Positions 60,991-64,000 of a stretch of DNA of 64,000 nucleotides are shown one piece after another. Made by a program: the position numbers and the translations under genes. Position 1 is the first letter of the stretch. Each line of letters begins with the position of its first letter. The notes under the pieces are model-generated. The model ran no database searches. It was not told the DNA's origin and saw only the letters and a program-made list of their open reading frames with translations. The DNA is from BCD1 sp965230565 (lineage in GTDB: Bacteria; Bacteroidota; Bacteroidia; Chitinophagales; Saprospiraceae): NCBI GenBank assembly GCA_965230565.1, contig CBDDLH010000012.1, positions 434,001 to 498,000 of the forward strand, written 5' to 3'.

Positions 60991-61821
60991 TTAAACCTGA
61001 AATTTAAAAGGCGTCAAAATCTCCACATCCTCTTTCCGCGTCAAAAATTCCACCGCCCATTTCATAGCCTCTTTTTCTCCGGAAGCATAGAATTCATGTT
61101 GAGGGATTGCTGTGGAAGTATTGAGTAAATCCTGGCTTTCCAGTCGGCGCTTCAGTTGTCTGGCCACAGCGGGAGCCGGATTGATGATGTGCTCCGCTTC
61201 ATCGATGATGTCTCGGATGATGTGTTCTACGAATGGGTAGTGAGTGCATCCCAATACAAAGGTATCGGCACCTTGCGCTTCCATTGGGCGGAGGATGGAT
61301 TTTAGTAATTCGCGGGTTTCCGGATGTTCTGTTTTGTGCTGTTCGATGAGTTTTACCAATCCGACGCAAGGGTTTTCGATCATGGTCACGTCTTTCGCAT
61401 AGGCGTGCATGAGTTTGGCGTATCGTTGGCTTTTGAAGGTTCCTGCGGTTGCGAGCACACCCACTTTTCCTGTTTTGGTGAGTTTTGCGGCTGGTTTGAC
61501 GGCGGGTTCCATGCCTATGAAAGGCACCTCCGGCCATTTGGCTCGCATAGCATCAAGGGCAGCTGCAGAGGCTGTATTACAGGCTACCACAATGGCCTTA
61601 CAATCTTTTTGCAGGAGAAATTCGATGATCCTGAAACTTAGGTCCCGGACTTGTTCGGCCGTTTTATTGCCGTAAGGGATATTTGCGGTGTCTCCGAGAT
61701 AGATGATCTTTTCGGAGGGTAATAAATCAAAAACGGCATTGGCGACCGTCAGGCCGCCAATGCCGGAGTCAAAGACACCAATGGCTCTTTCTTTCCCAGG
61801 AACCGAATGGTTACTTTGCAT
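60991..61821 (-). CDS. murI: Glutamate racemase
   Basis: 276 residues. Both catalytic cysteines are in their motifs: VVACNTASAAALDAM and FVLGCTHYPFVE; the N-terminus has AIGVFDSGIGGLTVANAVFD and IYLGDTANIPYGNKT. It makes D-glutamate for peptidoglycan. It lies 33 bases after an ompH/skp gene on the same strand, an order common in Bacteroidota. Confidence 0.96.
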   Translation of the reverse strand: MQSNHSVPGKERAIGVFDSGIGGLTVANAVFDLLPSEKIIYLGDTANIPYGNKTAEQVRDLSFRIIEFLLQKDCKAIVVACNTASAAALDAMRAKWPEVPFIGMEPAVKPAAKLTKTGKVGVLATAGTFKSQRYAKLMHAYAKDVTMIENPCVGLVKLIEQHKTEHPETRELLKSILRPMEAQGADTFVLGCTHYPFVEHIIRDIIDEAEHIINPAPAVARQLKRRLESQDLLNTSTAIPQHEFYASGEKEAMKWAVEFLTRKEDVEILTPFKFQV

Positions 61822-61854
61822 GTTTTTTAACCTTTATTTGTGAGGGAACCAGGT

Positions 61855-62355
61855 TTACAGCTTGGCTTTTACCTTAGCGCTCACATCCTGTGCTGGCTCT
61901 GAATAAAGCAATACGCCTTTTTCAAAGATCATCTGGTAGCCATTTTCTTTAGCTACAGCTGAGATGGCATCATTTACTTTTTTGTAAATAGGCTCCAGCA
62001 ATTCGTTACGTTTATTCTGGATCTGATTGACCATATCCTGCTCGAATTTGGCAATCTCCATTTGTCTTTCTTCCAGTTTTTTGGCTTCAGTTTCCTGCTG
62101 TTGTGGTGACAACAAGCCATCGACAACTTTTTGCTGGACAGCTGCATAATCCGACTGCAGTTTTTCAACCATTCCCTGGCCTTTTTTCTGGAGTTGTTTT
62201 TGCAAAGCTTCTAGATTAGCGTCCGCCTGTTTTACCTCTGGCATTTCAGCAAGGATTGCCTGGGAATCCACATAACCGAACTTCTGTGCGTCAGCGCTAA
62301 AGGCCACGCTGAATAAAAGGGCAACAACTAATGTTGCTTTCAAGATTCTCTTCAT
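61855..62355 (-). CDS. OmpH/Skp-family periplasmic chaperone
   Basis: 166 residues. Signal peptide (MKRILKATLVVALLFSVAFS, then ADAQ), then KFGYVDSQAILAEMPEVKQA, a long coiled-coil (KQLQKKGQGMVEKLQSDYAA, then KLEERQMEIAKFEQDMVNQI) and a beta tail (YQMIFEKGVLLYSEPAQDVS). Skp forms trimers that hold unfolded outer-membrane proteins on the way to BAM. Second of two tandem paralogues here, upstream of murI. Confidence 0.92.
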   Translation of the reverse strand: MKRILKATLVVALLFSVAFSADAQKFGYVDSQAILAEMPEVKQADANLEALQKQLQKKGQGMVEKLQSDYAAVQQKVVDGLLSPQQQETEAKKLEERQMEIAKFEQDMVNQIQNKRNELLEPIYKKVNDAISAVAKENGYQMIFEKGVLLYSEPAQDVSAKVKAKL

Positions 62356-62501
62356 TGTAATATTAATTTAATCGTTAAATTCTTGTTTGAGGTAATTGGC
62401 TAAATTCCACTCACCTCCTATGTTTTCTCACGAATCAGTTTGAATGATCGGCCGCAAAAATACGTTTTTGCTGATTATTCAACAGTTCTCTAAGAAAATA
62501 T

Positions 62502-63035
62502 TTATTTCAGACGTTTTAAAATGTCCTCTGTTTTGTCAAACTCCGGGTTGGTGAAAATCATACCGGAGTTTCCGGATCTGTCGAAAATGAAATCGTAACC
62601 TCTTTCTTCAGCATAAGCTTCAATAGCTGCATAAACTCTGTCCTGGATTGGGCGTACGAGACTTTGACGACGCTTGAATAATTCCCCTTCCGGACCGAAT
62701 TTTGATTTTTGCATGTCGCGGACTTCCTTTTCTTTATTCATGATCTCGTCTTCACGCTGGCGACGGGCCTCGTCACTCATAAGGACCTGTTCCGCCTGGT
62801 AGCGGTTGTACATCCCTTTGATGACATCGTACTCCTGAGCAATCTCCTGGCGCCATTGTTTAGCCTGGCGATCGAGTTCTGTCTGGGCATCCTGGTACTC
62901 CTGTATGCTTTCCAATACTTTATTCACATCGACATAACATATTCTCTGAGCATTGGCCGTAAGGGCAAAAACGGCTACTAATGCTGTTGAAAGGATCGCT
63001 TTTATTCCAAGGTTTTTAATGGTTTGTAAATTCAT
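62502..63035 (-). CDS. OmpH/Skp-family periplasmic chaperone, first paralogue
   Basis: 177 residues with the same plan as the downstream gene: signal peptide (IKAILSTALVAVFALTANAQ), RICYVDVNKVLESIQEYQDA, coiled coil, and YDFIFDRSGNSGMIFTNPEF near the end. bamA, which often precedes these genes in the phylum, is not next to them here; the upstream neighbour is divergent hutH. Confidence 0.92.
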   Translation of the reverse strand: MNLQTIKNLGIKAILSTALVAVFALTANAQRICYVDVNKVLESIQEYQDAQTELDRQAKQWRQEIAQEYDVIKGMYNRYQAEQVLMSDEARRQREDEIMNKEKEVRDMQKSKFGPEGELFKRRQSLVRPIQDRVYAAIEAYAEERGYDFIFDRSGNSGMIFTNPEFDKTEDILKRLK

Positions 63036-63067
63036 AACTTTATTTGTTTTAAATTATTTTTCGGTTT

Positions 63068-63075
63068 CAAAATTA
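63068..63075 (-). promoter_or_regulatory. -7 box of the ompH-ompH-murI group
   Basis: TAATTTTG on the minus strand fits TAnnTTTG; it lies 33 bases before the first ompH start. No -33 TTTG seen at the usual distance. Confidence 0.5.
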
Positions 63076-63545
63076 CAATAATTTCGATGTTTTCATTTTT
63101 TAGACCATGCATTAGAGGGAAAAGTTACAGGCATAATTTTCCAGGTTTAAAAAGTATGTTTTCTAAGTGTTTGAAGATGAACACTTTAAAAATAATAGGT
63201 TCTGGGGACATAGGGTATTTTTTAACTAATGTTTAACGGCTTTCTTAACGGTTTTAACCCACAAAAAGGCCTGATGCTGCATTTGGATTAAAAAACGCTC
63301 CGGGATCAACAATTTTACCAAAATGATAAACCGAACCGGGAAGCAGAAATTGATTGCAATATAGCAGCTAAAATCACCGAAATAGTATCACAATCATCTG
63401 CTTTATTTTTAATTTCGCCGCTAAATGTACAAAGTACAAATAAGTTGTCTGCAAATAATCAGCTTTTGAGCTTGCTCTTAATCGAATAAAACCAACTTGA
63501 TTTTTTTGCGACATACAGGGAATTTTCAGCACAAAAAATCCACGT
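63076..63545. other. Intergenic region between divergent ompH and hutH
   Basis: AT-rich, with no gene or clear repeat recognised. It must contain the hutH promoter; TTTTTTTGCGACA at about 63500-63512 resembles the tail of the small-RNA promoter at 25625 but lacks the TA of the -7 box. Confidence 0.4.
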
Positions 63546-64000
63546 ATGAAAAAAACGCATTTTATCCAATCTGATTATCTCGAACTCGATGATATTCGGA
63601 AAATTTTGAATAATGACCTCCGACTTGACCTCTCGGAGCAGGATAAACAAAAAATTCTTCACTGCCGCGCTTACCTCGATGACAAGCTGAGTGGTTCGGG
63701 CGAGTTGTTTTATGGGATCAATACAGGCTTTGGTTCCTTGTGTAATATCCGAATTTCTGATGATGAACGGACGAACCTCCAGGTAAATCTTGTCAGGTCT
63801 CATGCCTGTGGAACAGGAGATGAGGTGCCGCAGGAGATTGTTCGCCTGATGTTATTATTAAAGATCAAAAACATGTCCCAGGGCTTTTCCGGGGTCCGGC
63901 TCAAAGTGGTGGAAAGGTTGATCACTTTTTATAATGAGGGCGTTTTGCCGGTGGTTTATCAACTAGGTTCCCTGGGAGCTTCAGGAGATTTAGCCCCATT
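63546..64000 (+). CDS. hutH: Histidine ammonia-lyase (MIO family), 5' part, cut by window end
   Basis: 151 codons are visible from the ATG at 63546 (MKKTHFIQSDYLELDDIRKI). Family motifs: FYGINTGFGSLCNIRISD with Tyr56 as the expected catalytic base, VNLVRSHACGTGDEVP, and QLGSLGASGDLAP at the window end, whose Ala-Ser-Gly cyclises into the MIO prosthetic group. HutH removes ammonia from histidine to give urocanate. Tyrosine ammonia-lyases share these motifs; the residues that separate them lie partly beyond the window, so the substrate is likely but not certain. Confidence 0.9.
   Translation, partial: MKKTHFIQSDYLELDDIRKILNNDLRLDLSEQDKQKILHCRAYLDDKLSGSGELFYGINTGFGSLCNIRISDDERTNLQVNLVRSHACGTGDEVPQEIVRLMLLLKIKNMSQGFSGVRLKVVERLITFYNEGVLPVVYQLGSLGASGDLAP

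Overview
The window looks like the chromosome of a gliding or adhesive member of the Bacteroidota, probably Saprospirales-like. This is inferred from gene content; no rRNA is present to confirm it. The evidence is four giant exported proteins ending in type IX secretion (T9SS) sorting domains, a RapZ-kinase fusion, tandem ompH/skp-like genes beside murI, an HTH/TPR complement typical of the phylum, and repeated promoter matches to the Bacteroidota consensus (TTTG, about 20 nt, TAnnTTTG).

Layout. 1-10388: two minus-strand giant surface proteins, the first cut by the window edge, the second 2848 aa with Kazal-like modules and 18 SprB-like repeats. 10828-15158: a secreted carboxypeptidase-regulatory-like protein, an MltD-type lytic transglycosylase, and two molybdenum-cofactor genes (a MobB-like/MobA fusion and moaC). 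15579-19195: tatA, the kinase-RapZ fusion and a membrane glycosyltransferase. 19285-23814: an HTH protein, a CAT-fold acetyltransferase with a decayed duplicate of its 3' end, a four-helix-bundle (IVS-type) protein flanked by inverted repeats, and recJ with an apparent frameshift near its 3' end. 23983-28600 is the accessory heart of the window: a GNAT/HigA-like pair, a long intergenic region with a candidate small RNA and a 38-codon ORF between palindromes, an orphan 506-aa helical-repeat protein, and a tandem array of three tRNA-like RNAs of unrecognised type. 28850-35805: a DUF819-type membrane protein split by a frameshift, a guanine-deaminase-like enzyme, lspA, a sodium:solute symporter, an ABC permease and a PLP enzyme. 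35808-41892: a third giant T9SS protein, also split by an apparent frameshift. 42096-54053: an AraC regulator, small exported proteins, a sterol-desaturase-family enzyme, a carbonic anhydrase plus SulP transporter pair beside a TetR gene, a K+ channel and clpB. 54587-60538: a fourth giant T9SS protein. 60991-64000: a candidate small RNA, murI, two ompH/skp genes and the start of hutH.

How it fits together. The giant proteins are built from PKD, SprB, cohesin-like and Ig-like modules and end in T9SS type A or B signals; they would be displayed or released at the surface. The SulP and carbonic anhydrase genes probably form a bicarbonate-uptake unit. OmpH/Skp serves outer-membrane protein folding, and MurI, MltD and LspA serve the envelope. 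MoaC, MobA and TatA are consistent with making and exporting molybdoenzymes.

Intergenic DNA is unusual. It carries short tandem repeats (7-, 8- and 6-mers) at many loci, a palindrome family present three times, and large hairpins. Three genes (recJ, DUF819 gene, 35808-41892) show a single-base frame break with protein homology continuing in another frame. This could be true decay, but assembly indels are at least as likely.
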